Of a stretch of DNA of 40,957 nt, positions 19,512 to 27,389 are shown in pieces. The stretch lies in NCBI RefSeq assembly GCF_016744175.1, contig NZ_JADGEV010000001.1:108916-149872 (forward strand), written 5' to 3'. Position 1 is the stretch's first letter, and each line of letters starts with the position of its first letter. The translations under genes were made by a program, and so were the position numbers. This DNA comes from Neptunomonas sp. (GTDB taxonomy: Bacteria; Pseudomonadota; Gammaproteobacteria; Pseudomonadales; Balneatricaceae). Below the pieces are notes generated by a model. It was not told where the DNA came from. It did not search any database and saw nothing but the letters and a program-made list of their open reading frames with translations.

Positions 19512-19535
19512 CATTTAAGAGAGTCTTCTTAAATG
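19512..19535 (-). promoter_or_regulatory. 5'-leader hairpin of rpsU
   Basis: In the - strand RNA CATTTAAGA pairs perfectly with TCTTAAATG (9 bp, 6-base loop). It would begin about 3 bases after the predicted transcription start and end 32 bases before the rpsU ATG. A stem at the very 5' end often protects mRNA from decay; it could also be a site for S21 or other control. Function is inferred. Confidence 0.6.
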
Positions 19536-19544
19536 AGGCGCTAA

Positions 19545-19573
19545 ATTTTAAGGCCAAGTGTATTAATTGTCAA
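19545..19573 (-). promoter_or_regulatory. Sigma-70 promoter for the rpsU-dnaG-rpoD operon
   Basis: On the - strand a consensus -35 box TTGACA (19573-19568) is followed by an exact 17-base spacer and TAAAAT (19550-19545), one mismatch from the -10 consensus. The start point would be near 19538. This is the best promoter seen in the window and sits where the operon promoter is expected. Confidence 0.8.
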
Positions 19574-19651
19574 AGTGATATTCGTGTAATTGTGCGATAT
19601 ATAAGTGATAATGCTGTAGTTCTTAGATATTTAATTGAGTGATTTGTAAAG

Positions 19652-20680
19652 ATGATAGTGTTGGGGATTGAAACCTCTTGTGATGAGACCGGTGTGGCTC
19701 TCTATGATAATGAAAAAGGCTTGCTGGCAGATACTCTCTATAGCCAAGTAGCAATGCACTCTGAGTACGGCGGTGTTGTTCCTGAGTTGGCGTCACGAGA
19801 TCATATTCGTAAGCTTTTACCACTGGTAACTGAAACACTGAGATTAGCAAATTTAAAAGCAGCAGATGTAGATGCTGTTGCCTATACGGCAGGTCCTGGC
19901 CTCGTTGGTGCTTTAATGGTGGGGGCTGCTACCGGGAGGTCAATGGCGATGGGTTGGGGAGTGCCGGCTATCGGTGTGCACCATATGGAAGGACATCTTC
20001 TTGCTCCTATGTTGGAAGATAATCCTCCCGCCTTTCCGTTTGTAGCACTCTTAGTGAGTGGAGGTCATACGCAGCTTGTTAAAGTTGAAGGTATCGGTCA
20101 GTACCAGTTGCTTGGAGAGTCATTAGATGACGCCGCAGGTGAAGCTTTTGATAAAGCCGCAAAAATGCTTGGACTAGATTATCCGGGTGGGCCATTAATT
20201 GCTAAGCTTGCTGAAAAGGGCGATCGTACTAGGTTACGCTTTCCTCGCCCGATGACTGATAGGCCAGGATTAGATTTTAGTTTTTCTGGCTTGAAAACTT
20301 TTACGATGAACACCATTCGCGATCATAAAGTTGATGGGCTGCTATCTGAAACAGATAAAGCTGATATCGCCGCTGCATTTGAAGAAGCCACTGTGGATAC
20401 TTTAGCTATTAAGTGTCGACGTGCTTTGCAGCAGACAGGGCTAAAGCAGCTGATCATTGCCGGTGGTGTTAGTGCTAACCAGCGCTTACGTGACGGCCTT
20501 GAAAAAATGGTTAAAAAGGAAAAATCTCAACTCTTTTATGCACGTCAAGAGTTTTGCACTGATAACGGCGCTATGATTGCCTACGCAGGATGTCAGCGTT
20601 TGCTTGCGGGGCAGTCAAGTGACTTGGTGATTGAGGCTAAGCCACGTTGGGCAATGGATCTATTAGAATCTTGTCGCTAG
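19652..20680 (+). CDS. tsaD: tRNA N6-threonylcarbamoyltransferase TsaD
   Basis: TsaD transfers the threonylcarbamoyl group from TC-AMP to A37 of ANN-decoding tRNAs, working with TsaB and TsaE. The 342-residue protein begins [19 protein letters not shown], carries the metal-binding His111 and His115 in HHMEGHL, the ASKHA-fold [11 protein letters not shown] and FSFSGLKTF motifs, and the C-terminal [12 protein letters not shown] with the metal-binding Asp. Size and residue numbers match E. coli TsaD. It is divergent from rpsU, the common arrangement, and is followed by folB after 41 bases. Confidence 0.98.
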   Translation: MIVLGIETSCDETGVALYDNEKGLLADTLYSQVAMHSEYGGVVPELASRDHIRKLLPLVTETLRLANLKAADVDAVAYTAGPGLVGALMVGAATGRSMAMGWGVPAIGVHHMEGHLLAPMLEDNPPAFPFVALLVSGGHTQLVKVEGIGQYQLLGESLDDAAGEAFDKAAKMLGLDYPGGPLIAKLAEKGDRTRLRFPRPMTDRPGLDFSFSGLKTFTMNTIRDHKVDGLLSETDKADIAAAFEEATVDTLAIKCRRALQQTGLKQLIIAGGVSANQRLRDGLEKMVKKEKSQLFYARQEFCTDNGAMIAYAGCQRLLAGQSSDLVIEAKPRWAMDLLESCR

Positions 20681-20721
20681 TTTAATAAGAATTGAACATT
20701 TGATAATTAGGTGGTGGTTGC

Positions 20722-21078
20722 GTGGATATTGTTTATATCAGGTCCTTACAGGTGGAAACGGTCATTGGTATTTATGACTGGGAGAGAGAAATTCGCCAGA
20801 CGGTTATATTGGATTTGGAAATGGGTACTGATATTAGACAAGCAGCACTCACTGAAGATATTGAAAATACACTAAACTATAAAAGTGTTTGTGATCGTTT
20901 GATTGAATTTATAAGTACTAGTGAATTTCTTTTGGTTGAGACGATGGCCGAGGAGATCGCGGAAATTGTCATGAAAGAATTTAATGTACCTTGGGTTAAG
21001 CTTGGTTTAGGCAAGCCAACGGCAATTCCTGAAGCGGCCAGTGTTGGCGTTATCATCGAAAGAGGTGCGCCTCTTTGA
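20722..21078 (+). CDS. folB: Dihydroneopterin aldolase FolB
   Basis: FolB cleaves 7,8-dihydroneopterin to 6-hydroxymethyl-dihydropterin in folate synthesis. The 118-residue protein matches the family: DIVYIRSLQVETVIGIYDWE at the start with the active-site Glu and Tyr, LNYKSVCDRLIEF, LVETMAEEIAEIV, and the C-terminal KPTAIPEAASVGVIIER with the catalytic Lys. It begins with GTG preceded by an AGGTGG ribosome site. Its stop overlaps the folK start, so the pterin aldolase and the next enzyme of the same pathway are translationally coupled. Confidence 0.95.
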   Translation: MDIVYIRSLQVETVIGIYDWEREIRQTVILDLEMGTDIRQAALTEDIENTLNYKSVCDRLIEFISTSEFLLVETMAEEIAEIVMKEFNVPWVKLGLGKPTAIPEAASVGVIIERGAPL

Positions 21079-21596
21079 TCTCTCGTGTGTATTTAAGCAT
21101 TGGTAGTAATATCAAACGTTATCACCATGTGGAAGCTGGCCTAAACAAACTTGAAGGACTCTTTTCTCCTCTTATTATTTCTTCTGTTTATGAAAGCGAA
21201 GCGGTAGGATTTAACGGAAATCCTTTTTTAAACTTGGTAGTTGGATTTGATACTAAATTGAGTGTGGGTGCTCTGTTGAAGATTCTGAAAGGGATCGAAG
21301 ATGATAATGGGCGGGTACGTGGTGGGCCTAAATTTGCTCCAAGAACATTAGATGTTGATATTCTAACGTTTGACACTCAAGTAGGTATTATTGATAAGGT
21401 TCAGTTGCCTAGGGACGAAATACTTACGAATGCATTTGTCTTGTGGCCATTGTCAGAAGTTGCTCCGCTTGATGTTCACCCTATTGCTGATAAGTCCTAT
21501 CAGACACTTTGGGATGAGTACGATAAAAAGCAACAGAAGTTATGGGCAGTTGATTTTCAATGGAAAGGTCGGCAGATCTCTACTTTTCAATCCTGA
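21075..21596 (+). CDS. folK: 2-amino-4-hydroxy-6-hydroxymethyldihydropteridine pyrophosphokinase FolK
   Basis: FolK (HPPK) moves pyrophosphate from ATP to the product of FolB. The 173-residue protein has RVYLSIGSNIKRY at the N-terminus, FLNLVVGFDT, and the signature FAPRTLDVDILTFD with the Mg-binding Asp pair. The C-terminus has LPRDEILTNAFVLWPLSEVAP. The apparent start is TTG at 21075, overlapping the folB stop, with AGAGGTG upstream; no better start lies before the conserved strand. Its last 10 bases overlap the 3' end of the convergent cca gene. Confidence 0.95.
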   Translation: MISRVYLSIGSNIKRYHHVEAGLNKLEGLFSPLIISSVYESEAVGFNGNPFLNLVVGFDTKLSVGALLKILKGIEDDNGRVRGGPKFAPRTLDVDILTFDTQVGIIDKVQLPRDEILTNAFVLWPLSEVAPLDVHPIADKSYQTLWDEYDKKQQKLWAVDFQWKGRQISTFQS

Positions 21597-22702
21597 CATA
21601 TTTCTAATTGTATGCGCTTTAATTCACTCCCCAAAGCGGCTCCTTTATAGCCTTTCTTAATAAGTTCTTGAGGGTTAATATCTTTTAGCTTATTTAAGAG
21701 GGCTTCCAGTTTTCCAGTTGGTAAACTCCCTTGATATAATGCCAAGCTCAGTAACTGACATGCCTCTATTACTGGCCCCAGTCGCTCTGGGCGTCTAAGT
21801 AGGTCAAGTGTCTGGATGAGAGTTAATTTCTCTTCTGCACTGCTATCTGACCAATGGTGCATAACCTTGATTGTTTTGTGAACGTGAATGGCTAAATCTC
21901 TATAGTAGTTTGGTATTTTTAGTTGTTGGCAAAAGTTGAGTACTTCACTTTCGGTATTGGTTTTGTCCATAAAGCACAATGAAGATAGTGTGGCAAAGCG
22001 TATATCTTGTTTTGTGTTCTTGGAAAATGATTTTTGTAGTGCAGTTGCCGTTTGTGAGCCGATGAGCACAGAAAAGCGTGGAAAGAGTGTTTTAAGTGCG
22101 TGAGTATCATGCAGTACTTGGAAGAACACTAAAGGGGACGTTTCTCCTAAAGAGCGTTCCATTTCTTGCCAGACTCGCTCGCGAGTTAAATGTTCCAGCT
22201 CATCAGTAGCTGAAATATCCTGCATTAACTCCAGTGTTTCAGAGGCAAGAGTAAAGCCTAAGTGTGCATATCGTGCTGCAAAACGGGCAACTCGCAAAAC
22301 GCGAAGAGGGTCTTCGCTAAAAGCGGGTGATACGTGACGTAAAATTTTAGAGGTTAAATCTTTTTGACCGCCGTATGGGTCAAATATTTGACCATCACTA
22401 GATTGAGCCATGGCATTAATGGTTAAATCGCGGCGTGATAAATCTTCATGTAAAGTTACATCGGGGCTGGTGTGATATTGGAATCCTGTATAGCCTTTGC
22501 CGTTTTTTCGTTCGGTACGTGCTAAGGCGTATTCCTCTCCGCTAGTTGGGTGGATGAAAACAGGGAAGTCGCTACCAACGGGTTTATAGTTTTGTTCTAG
22601 CATCTCTTGTGGAGATCCGCCAACAACGACCCAGTCTTTATCATAAACGGGGTAGTTTAAGAGTTGATCCCTTACGGCACCACCTACGAGGTATATCTTC
22701 AT
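21587..22702 (-). CDS. cca: CCA-adding tRNA nucleotidyltransferase
   Basis: Cca builds or repairs the 3' CCA end of tRNAs. The 371-residue protein begins with YLVGGAVRD (nucleotide-binding GG) and has the two metal-binding acids Asp21 and Asp23 in YDKDWVVVGG, followed by RRDLTINAMA, DPYGGQKDL and the neck motif EDPLRVLRVARFAARYAHLGF. This is a class II enzyme of the E. coli type. It is about 40 residues shorter than E. coli Cca and no HD-phosphohydrolase motif was recognised in the C-terminal part, so it is probably the nucleotidyltransferase-only form. It is the last gene of the leftward lptD run. Confidence 0.96.
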   Translation of the reverse strand: MKIYLVGGAVRDQLLNYPVYDKDWVVVGGSPQEMLEQNYKPVGSDFPVFIHPTSGEEYALARTERKNGKGYTGFQYHTSPDVTLHEDLSRRDLTINAMAQSSDGQIFDPYGGQKDLTSKILRHVSPAFSEDPLRVLRVARFAARYAHLGFTLASETLELMQDISATDELEHLTRERVWQEMERSLGETSPLVFFQVLHDTHALKTLFPRFSVLIGSQTATALQKSFSKNTKQDIRFATLSSLCFMDKTNTESEVLNFCQQLKIPNYYRDLAIHVHKTIKVMHHWSDSSAEEKLTLIQTLDLLRRPERLGPVIEACQLLSLALYQGSLPTGKLEALLNKLKDINPQELIKKGYKGAALGSELKRIQLEICQD

Positions 22703-22710
22703 GAAGTTTG

Positions 22711-23028
22711 CTATGCTTCTATTTTATCAGGGTGAGATACCGTCCAGGATTCAAATCCGCCATCAAGACTGCTTACTTTCTCGAATCCTTGATGTACAAG
22801 GTATTGGGCCGCTGATTGGCTGCTAATTCCGTGGTAGCAGCAGACGATTAGAGGTGTTTCAAAATCTGCAGCCATCATAAATTCATGTAAGTTGTCGTTG
22901 GATAGGTTAAATGCACCAGGAATATGTCCTTGATTAAAGCTTTGAGTGTCTCTTATGTCTGCTACTACAGCGCCTTGTTGTAGCCACTCAATGGCTTGTT
23001 CTGAGTTGATGCACGTATATTGATCCAT
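22711..23028 (-). CDS. glpE: Thiosulfate sulfurtransferase GlpE (single-domain rhodanese)
   Basis: GlpE moves sulfane sulfur from thiosulfate to cyanide or thiols such as thioredoxin, through a persulfide on one cysteine. The 105-residue protein is a single rhodanese domain: VADIRDTQSFNQGHIPGAFN, the active-site loop CCYHGISS (E. coli: CYHGNSS) and the ending VSSLDGGFESWTVSHP. The recalled E. coli GlpE aligns end to end. It lies 4 bases after apaH and 8 before cca, so it is expressed with them rather than with glycerol genes, despite its historical name. Confidence 0.92.
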   Translation of the reverse strand: MDQYTCINSEQAIEWLQQGAVVADIRDTQSFNQGHIPGAFNLSNDNLHEFMMAADFETPLIVCCYHGISSQSAAQYLVHQGFEKVSSLDGGFESWTVSHPDKIEA

Positions 23029-23032
23029 ATTA

Positions 23033-23866
23033 TTACCTGTTAGTAAACGATGTCTTTTGTAGGCTAGGTGCTTGGAAATACGTTAAATCATCTAACCGTA
23101 ATGCCGTTAGTTTATCACCCCAAATGCAGCCGGTATCCAAAGCAAAAACTTTAGCTGCATCTGTTTTTCCTTGTAATGCAGCCCAGTGGCCAAAAACAAT
23201 GCTCTGCTCGGCTGTTTTCCTCTTAGGGTGTTTATACCATGGGAGATAGCCACCTGGCTGTGTTTCTAATCCGCCTTTAGATGCAAACTCTAGTTCTCCT
23301 TGGAGAGTACAAAAGCGCATGCGCGTGAAATAGTTAGTGATAATTCTAATTCTATCCCAGCCTTTAAGATGGTCATCCCACGTGGTTGGTGTGTTTCCAT
23401 ACATATGCTTAAAAAAAATCTTGGCTTGTGGGGCACAGCTAAGTATTTTTTCTACTTCCCGAGCTAATTGTTGAGCTTTGGTAATCGACCATAAAGGGGG
23501 TATGCCGGCATGTACCATGGTAAAGTTAAGTTTTTCGTCAGTATGTAATAAAGGCTGTTGTTGTAACCAATGCATTAGTTCTTCACGATCAGGTGCGTCT
23601 AAAATGGCATCAAGCGTATCACTCTTTTTTTTCTTTTTAGCGCCATTATGAACCGCTAAAAGATGAAGGTCATGATTGCCAAGAACACTAATCGCTCGCG
23701 GGCCGAGTTGTTTGATAAAGCGCAGCGTATCTAACGATTTAGGCCCGCGATTAACTAAATCACCACATAGCCAAAGTGTGTCATTTTGATTGAAATTAAT
23801 AACGCTTAGAAGGTTCTCGAGTTCATCGAAGCAACCTTGAATATCGCCGATAGCATACGTTGCCAT
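23033..23866 (-). CDS. apaH: Symmetrical bis(5'-nucleosyl)-tetraphosphatase ApaH
   Basis: ApaH splits Ap4A to two ADP and also removes Np4 caps from RNA. The 277-residue protein has the calcineurin-like phosphatase motifs in order: GDIQGCFDEL, GDLVNRGPKSLDTL, GNHDLHLLAV, then MVHAGIPP and the C-terminal ALDTGCIWGDKLTALRL. Size is close to E. coli (280). It lies 21 bases after apaG in the usual rsmA-apaG-apaH order. Confidence 0.97.
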   Translation of the reverse strand: MATYAIGDIQGCFDELENLLSVINFNQNDTLWLCGDLVNRGPKSLDTLRFIKQLGPRAISVLGNHDLHLLAVHNGAKKKKKSDTLDAILDAPDREELMHWLQQQPLLHTDEKLNFTMVHAGIPPLWSITKAQQLAREVEKILSCAPQAKIFFKHMYGNTPTTWDDHLKGWDRIRIITNYFTRMRFCTLQGELEFASKGGLETQPGGYLPWYKHPKRKTAEQSIVFGHWAALQGKTDAAKVFALDTGCIWGDKLTALRLDDLTYFQAPSLQKTSFTNR

Positions 23867-23887
23867 ACGTTACCTTTTCTTACTCGG

Positions 23888-24274
23888 TTAGTGTAAAGCG
23901 TTGGGCTGAGCCAGAGTAAATGCTGGAATGGGCGCGTCAAAACGCTCTCCTTCAGCAGTTTCCATGGTGTAATGGCCAAACATACTACCAACTCTTGTAG
24001 CTAAGACAGTACCGCTGGTGTACTGGTAGCTAGCATTAGGTTGGATCAGTGGTTGCTCGCCTACAACACCTTCGCCCTCTATCTCTTGTACATGCTCATT
24101 GCCATCTGTTACAACCCAGCGTCGGCTTAGAAGCTGCACTGCTTGGTTGTACTCATTTGTGATGGTTATATTGTAAGAGAATACGAAACGGTGTGATTCT
24201 GGATCCGATTGCTGTGGAAGAAAACGGGTCTCAATATCTATTTTTATTTGTGTGCTGGGGTCGAATTGATCCAT
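23888..24274 (-). CDS. apaG: ApaG (Co2+/Mg2+ efflux-associated domain protein)
   Basis: A 128-residue fibronectin-like beta protein whose exact role is unclear. The pattern matches the family: FSYNITITNEYNQAVQLLSR, RWVVTDGNEHVQEIEGEGVV, GEQPLIQPNASYQYTSGTVL and the ending FGHYTMETAEGERFDAPIPAF. It sits between rsmA (10 bases) and apaH (21 bases), the standard gammaproteobacterial arrangement, and is presumably co-transcribed with both. Confidence 0.96.
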   Translation of the reverse strand: MDQFDPSTQIKIDIETRFLPQQSDPESHRFVFSYNITITNEYNQAVQLLSRRWVVTDGNEHVQEIEGEGVVGEQPLIQPNASYQYTSGTVLATRVGSMFGHYTMETAEGERFDAPIPAFTLAQPNALH

Positions 24275-24284
24275 GAAAGCTCAG

Positions 24285-25094
24285 TTATCTCAATTGTGGC
24301 GTCAAAAAATCAGCAATGGTAATAAAGTCCTTTAACGATAAACGTTCTGGACGTAGCGATGGGTCAATATTAAGCGCTTCTAACTGTTCTGTGCTGATGA
24401 GCTCTTTTACGTTATTGCGTAGTGTTTTACGGCGGTGAGCGAAAGAGGTTTTGACAATCTGTTTTAGCACAGCAGGGTCTTTAGCAACAAAGGGAAGCTT
24501 TTTGTGGGGAGTTAGCCTCACAATCGCTGAATCTACTTTTGGTACTGGGTTGAAGGCTTCGGGTGGGACAACAAACAGAGGCTCAACATCGCAATAATAC
24601 TGCGCCATAATGCCAAGACGGCCGTAATTGTTTTCACCTGTTTTGGCGGCAAGCCGGTCAACAACTTCCTTTTGTAGCATGAAATGCATGTCTAAAATTT
24701 GGCCTGAGTGGCTTAGCAAGTGAAAGATCAGCTGTGTTGAAATATTGTAGGGAAGGTTGCCAACAATTCTTAGTGGTCGGTCATCTTCGCATAGGCTTTT
24801 GAAGTCAAACTTCATAGCGTCAGCTTCAAAAATTCGAAATTTATCTTCGTATCTGAAAAACTTAGTACGCAGAATAGGAGGTAGGTCTCTATCAAGCTCA
24901 ATAGCATCAAGCGCTCCCGCTTCTGCTAAAATTTCTTCTGTTAATGCGCCAAGCCCAGGGCCGATTTCAACCATATGGTCACTCGGGTGGGGGGCTATAG
25001 ATCGGATGATTTGTCTAATAATTCCTTGGTCTTGTAGGAAGTTTTGACCAAAGCGTTTACGAGCTTTGTGCATAGCGGGTTGTTTATGACTCAT
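24285..25094 (-). CDS. rsmA: 16S rRNA dimethyladenosine transferase RsmA (KsgA)
   Basis: RsmA dimethylates two adjacent adenines near the 3' end of 16S rRNA late in 30S assembly. Motifs: [14 protein letters not shown], the SAM-binding [12 protein letters not shown], the catalytic [24 protein letters not shown] and [11 protein letters not shown]. The open frame reaches back to 25133, but the first 13 residues of that version are not family-like; the ATG at 25094 ([16 protein letters not shown]) gives 269 residues, the normal size, and overlaps the pdxA end by 11 bases, implying coupled translation. An ATG at 25073 is a further option. Confidence 0.96.
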   Translation of the reverse strand: MSHKQPAMHKARKRFGQNFLQDQGIIRQIIRSIAPHPSDHMVEIGPGLGALTEEILAEAGALDAIELDRDLPPILRTKFFRYEDKFRIFEADAMKFDFKSLCEDDRPLRIVGNLPYNISTQLIFHLLSHSGQILDMHFMLQKEVVDRLAAKTGENNYGRLGIMAQYYCDVEPLFVVPPEAFNPVPKVDSAIVRLTPHKKLPFVAKDPAVLKQIVKTSFAHRRKTLRNNVKELISTEQLEALNIDPSLRPERLSLKDFITIADFLTPQLR

Positions 25095-26091
25095 GAAGAC
25101 TCTTTGACTTGTTGCGTGACATCTCGCCCGCATAATGAATAGCTAACGTTAAGCTGCCAATATCTGCTTTGCCTGTTCCTGCAAGGTCTAAGGCGGTTCC
25201 ATGATCGACAGAGGTTCGAATAATAGGCATGCCAAGTGTAATATTGACGGCATTGCCGAAGCCTTTGTATTTAAGTACAGGTAGACCCTGATCGTGGTAC
25301 ATCGCCAAAACGGTATCGCATTGGTCTAAATATTTTGATGTAAACAAAGTGTCGGCAGGAAGAGGGCCTTGTAGCAGGTAGCCTTTACTACGTAGCTTTT
25401 CAAGCACTGGCTCAATGGTATCTATCTCTTCTCTTCCCATATGGCCACTTTCACCAGCATGTGGGTTAAGACCAGAAACGATTATTCTTGGTTTTTCAAT
25501 ACCAAAAATATGCACGAGATCGTGTTGCAGTACTTCAATTACATCGTGTAGCAACGGTTCTGTAATGGCGGCTGAAACTTGGCTGAGAGGGATGTGAGTG
25601 GTTACTAAGGCCACTCGCAGGCCCTCGGTTGCAAGCATCATAACAACTTTTTTAGTATCAGTGAGGTCTTCTAGAAATTCAGTATGGCCCGAGAAATTGA
25701 TGCCTGCATCGTTGATAATCCCCTTATGTACAGGAGCTGTCACCATTGCATCAAATTGGCCGTTCATACAGCCATTTGCAGCCAGTGTTAATGTCTCAAG
25801 AACATACTTGGCATTTTCACTGTCTAGCTCCCCTGCGGTGACTGTTCTGCTCAATTGAACAGGCAGTACTTTTATAGTTCTCGCTTGCGTTGGGGATGGA
25901 TCATCCTGTGGGTTAAATTTTTCTATAACGATGGGCAAGTCTAATTGGCGTGCGCGAGCGTAGAGTAACTCTGGATCGCAAATGGCAATGAGCTCGTTGG
26001 AATGAGCGTTTTGTGCCAATTGAATAATTAAATCGGGGCCAATGCCCGCCGGCTCTCCGGCGGTAATCGCGAGTCGTTTACAGTTTGACAT
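25084..26091 (-). CDS. pdxA: 4-hydroxythreonine-4-phosphate dehydrogenase PdxA
   Basis: PdxA oxidises 4-phosphohydroxy-L-threonine in the DXP-dependent pathway to pyridoxal phosphate. The 335-residue protein begins [17 protein letters not shown] and contains the metal-binding His in [39 protein letters not shown] and [19 protein letters not shown]. Its ATG shares one base with the surA stop (TAATG), so the two are coupled. Location between surA and rsmA is conserved. Confidence 0.97.
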   Translation of the reverse strand: MSNCKRLAITAGEPAGIGPDLIIQLAQNAHSNELIAICDPELLYARARQLDLPIVIEKFNPQDDPSPTQARTIKVLPVQLSRTVTAGELDSENAKYVLETLTLAANGCMNGQFDAMVTAPVHKGIINDAGINFSGHTEFLEDLTDTKKVVMMLATEGLRVALVTTHIPLSQVSAAITEPLLHDVIEVLQHDLVHIFGIEKPRIIVSGLNPHAGESGHMGREEIDTIEPVLEKLRSKGYLLQGPLPADTLFTSKYLDQCDTVLAMYHDQGLPVLKYKGFGNAVNITLGMPIIRTSVDHGTALDLAGTGKADIGSLTLAIHYAGEMSRNKSKSLHES

Positions 26092-27389
26092 TATTGTTTT
26101 ATCTCAACATAAGCAGCTGAACGAATTTCGCGAACCCAGTTGCCTAGTTCTTCGGTGAACTTGCGCTTACTGATGGTAGCTTTTGCTTGAGATTCAAGAA
26201 TTTTATCACCCATGTCCTGCGTGCGTCTGTCTTGTACTTCCAGAATATGCCACCCGAAACGGGATTCAAAAGGTGAACTTATCTCATTGATGGATGTTCG
26301 TGCCACGACCTGATCAAATTCTGGAACCATCTGTCCTGGAGAAGTCCAGCTAAGGTCGCCTCCTTCAGATCCACTAGCGGGATCGTCGCTTAGTTCTTTT
26401 GCAAGCTCAGCAAAAGACTCGCCTTGTTGTAGGCGTTTGTGAAGGCGCTCGATTAGCTTCTTAGTCTGAGCAGGTGTACGAATTTCGCTTGGTTTAAGCA
26501 AAATATGACGCACTTTTGTTTGGTTTACCAATTGAGGTTTGCCACCACGCTTATCTCTTAGCTGGATAATATAAAAACCAGTAGGTGCTTTCATAGGAGA
26601 GCTAATGTCACCCGGTTGCATATCGCCAACAATAGAGGTCAATGCTTCAGGAAGTTCATTGCTCTTTCTCCAGCCTAAATCTCCACCGTTTAAGGCGTTG
26701 GGCGCACTTGACGTTGCAATAGCTGTTTCGGCAAAATCTGCTTTATCCATCAAGGTTTGGTGGATAGAATTCGCTTTTGCTTGTGCTGCCTGAATTTGCG
26801 TTGAAGATGCTTGTTCAGGTATGCCCACTAATATCACAGAGATTAAAAGTTCTGTTTGGTTAATGGTTGCTGCGTCAGATTTTAGGAAATTTTTGATCTC
26901 TTGATCTGACACGCGAATACGTCGACTTACGTTACTTTGTTGAACTTGGGCGATAAGCATTTCACGACGAATTTGCTCTCGAGCAGCAGTGTAATCTTGA
27001 CCTTCAGCGATCAGTGCGCCTCTGAATTGGTCAAGTGTCATGCCATTTCGGCTGGCAATATTGTTCACAGCATCGTTGAGTTGACGGTCAGTGACTCGTA
27101 TTCCTTGTCTAGTTGCCAACTGAAGTAGAATGTTGTCGAGAACTAGTCTGTCGAGTACTTGAGGAAGAAGGATGTTGTCCGGTGGTATGCGTTGCTTTCT
27201 GGTCGTCAGCTGATCACGTATTATCTGAATTCTCTGCTTGAATTCTGACTCTAAAACAATATCATCATTTACAATTGCAACAACACTGTCTAGCTTAATA
27301 GGCGCTGCATGTAGGTGACTGCTAAGAAACAAAGTGCCTAGGGCTGCAAGGCTAAAGTTACGTATTTTCATAAGATTAGAATTGATCAT
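26091..27389 (-). CDS. surA: Periplasmic chaperone / peptidyl-prolyl isomerase SurA
   Basis: SurA escorts unfolded outer-membrane proteins, including LptD, across the periplasm. The 432-residue precursor has a signal peptide ([22 protein letters not shown]), an N-terminal chaperone domain ([20 protein letters not shown]) and two parvulin domains (about 180-280 and 285-390), the second with VRHILLKPS and [20 protein letters not shown]. Two starts are possible, 27389 and 27371. The first has a GAAGAGA ribosome site and overlaps the lptD end by 14 bases; the second begins right at the signal peptide without a clear site. The first is used here. Confidence 0.97.
   Translation of the reverse strand: MINSNLMKIRNFSLAALGTLFLSSHLHAAPIKLDSVVAIVNDDIVLESEFKQRIQIIRDQLTTRKQRIPPDNILLPQVLDRLVLDNILLQLATRQGIRVTDRQLNDAVNNIASRNGMTLDQFRGALIAEGQDYTAAREQIRREMLIAQVQQSNVSRRIRVSDQEIKNFLKSDAATINQTELLISVILVGIPEQASSTQIQAAQAKANSIHQTLMDKADFAETAIATSSAPNALNGGDLGWRKSNELPEALTSIVGDMQPGDISSPMKAPTGFYIIQLRDKRGGKPQLVNQTKVRHILLKPSEIRTPAQTKKLIERLHKRLQQGESFAELAKELSDDPASGSEGGDLSWTSPGQMVPEFDQVVARTSINEISSPFESRFGWHILEVQDRRTQDMGDKILESQAKATISKRKFTEELGNWVREIRSAAYVEIKQ

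Noticed and set aside
19480-19557. 26-residue N-terminal extension of S21
   Set aside because: S21 proteins begin MPAVKV; the extension contains a leader hairpin and starts at the edge of a promoter.
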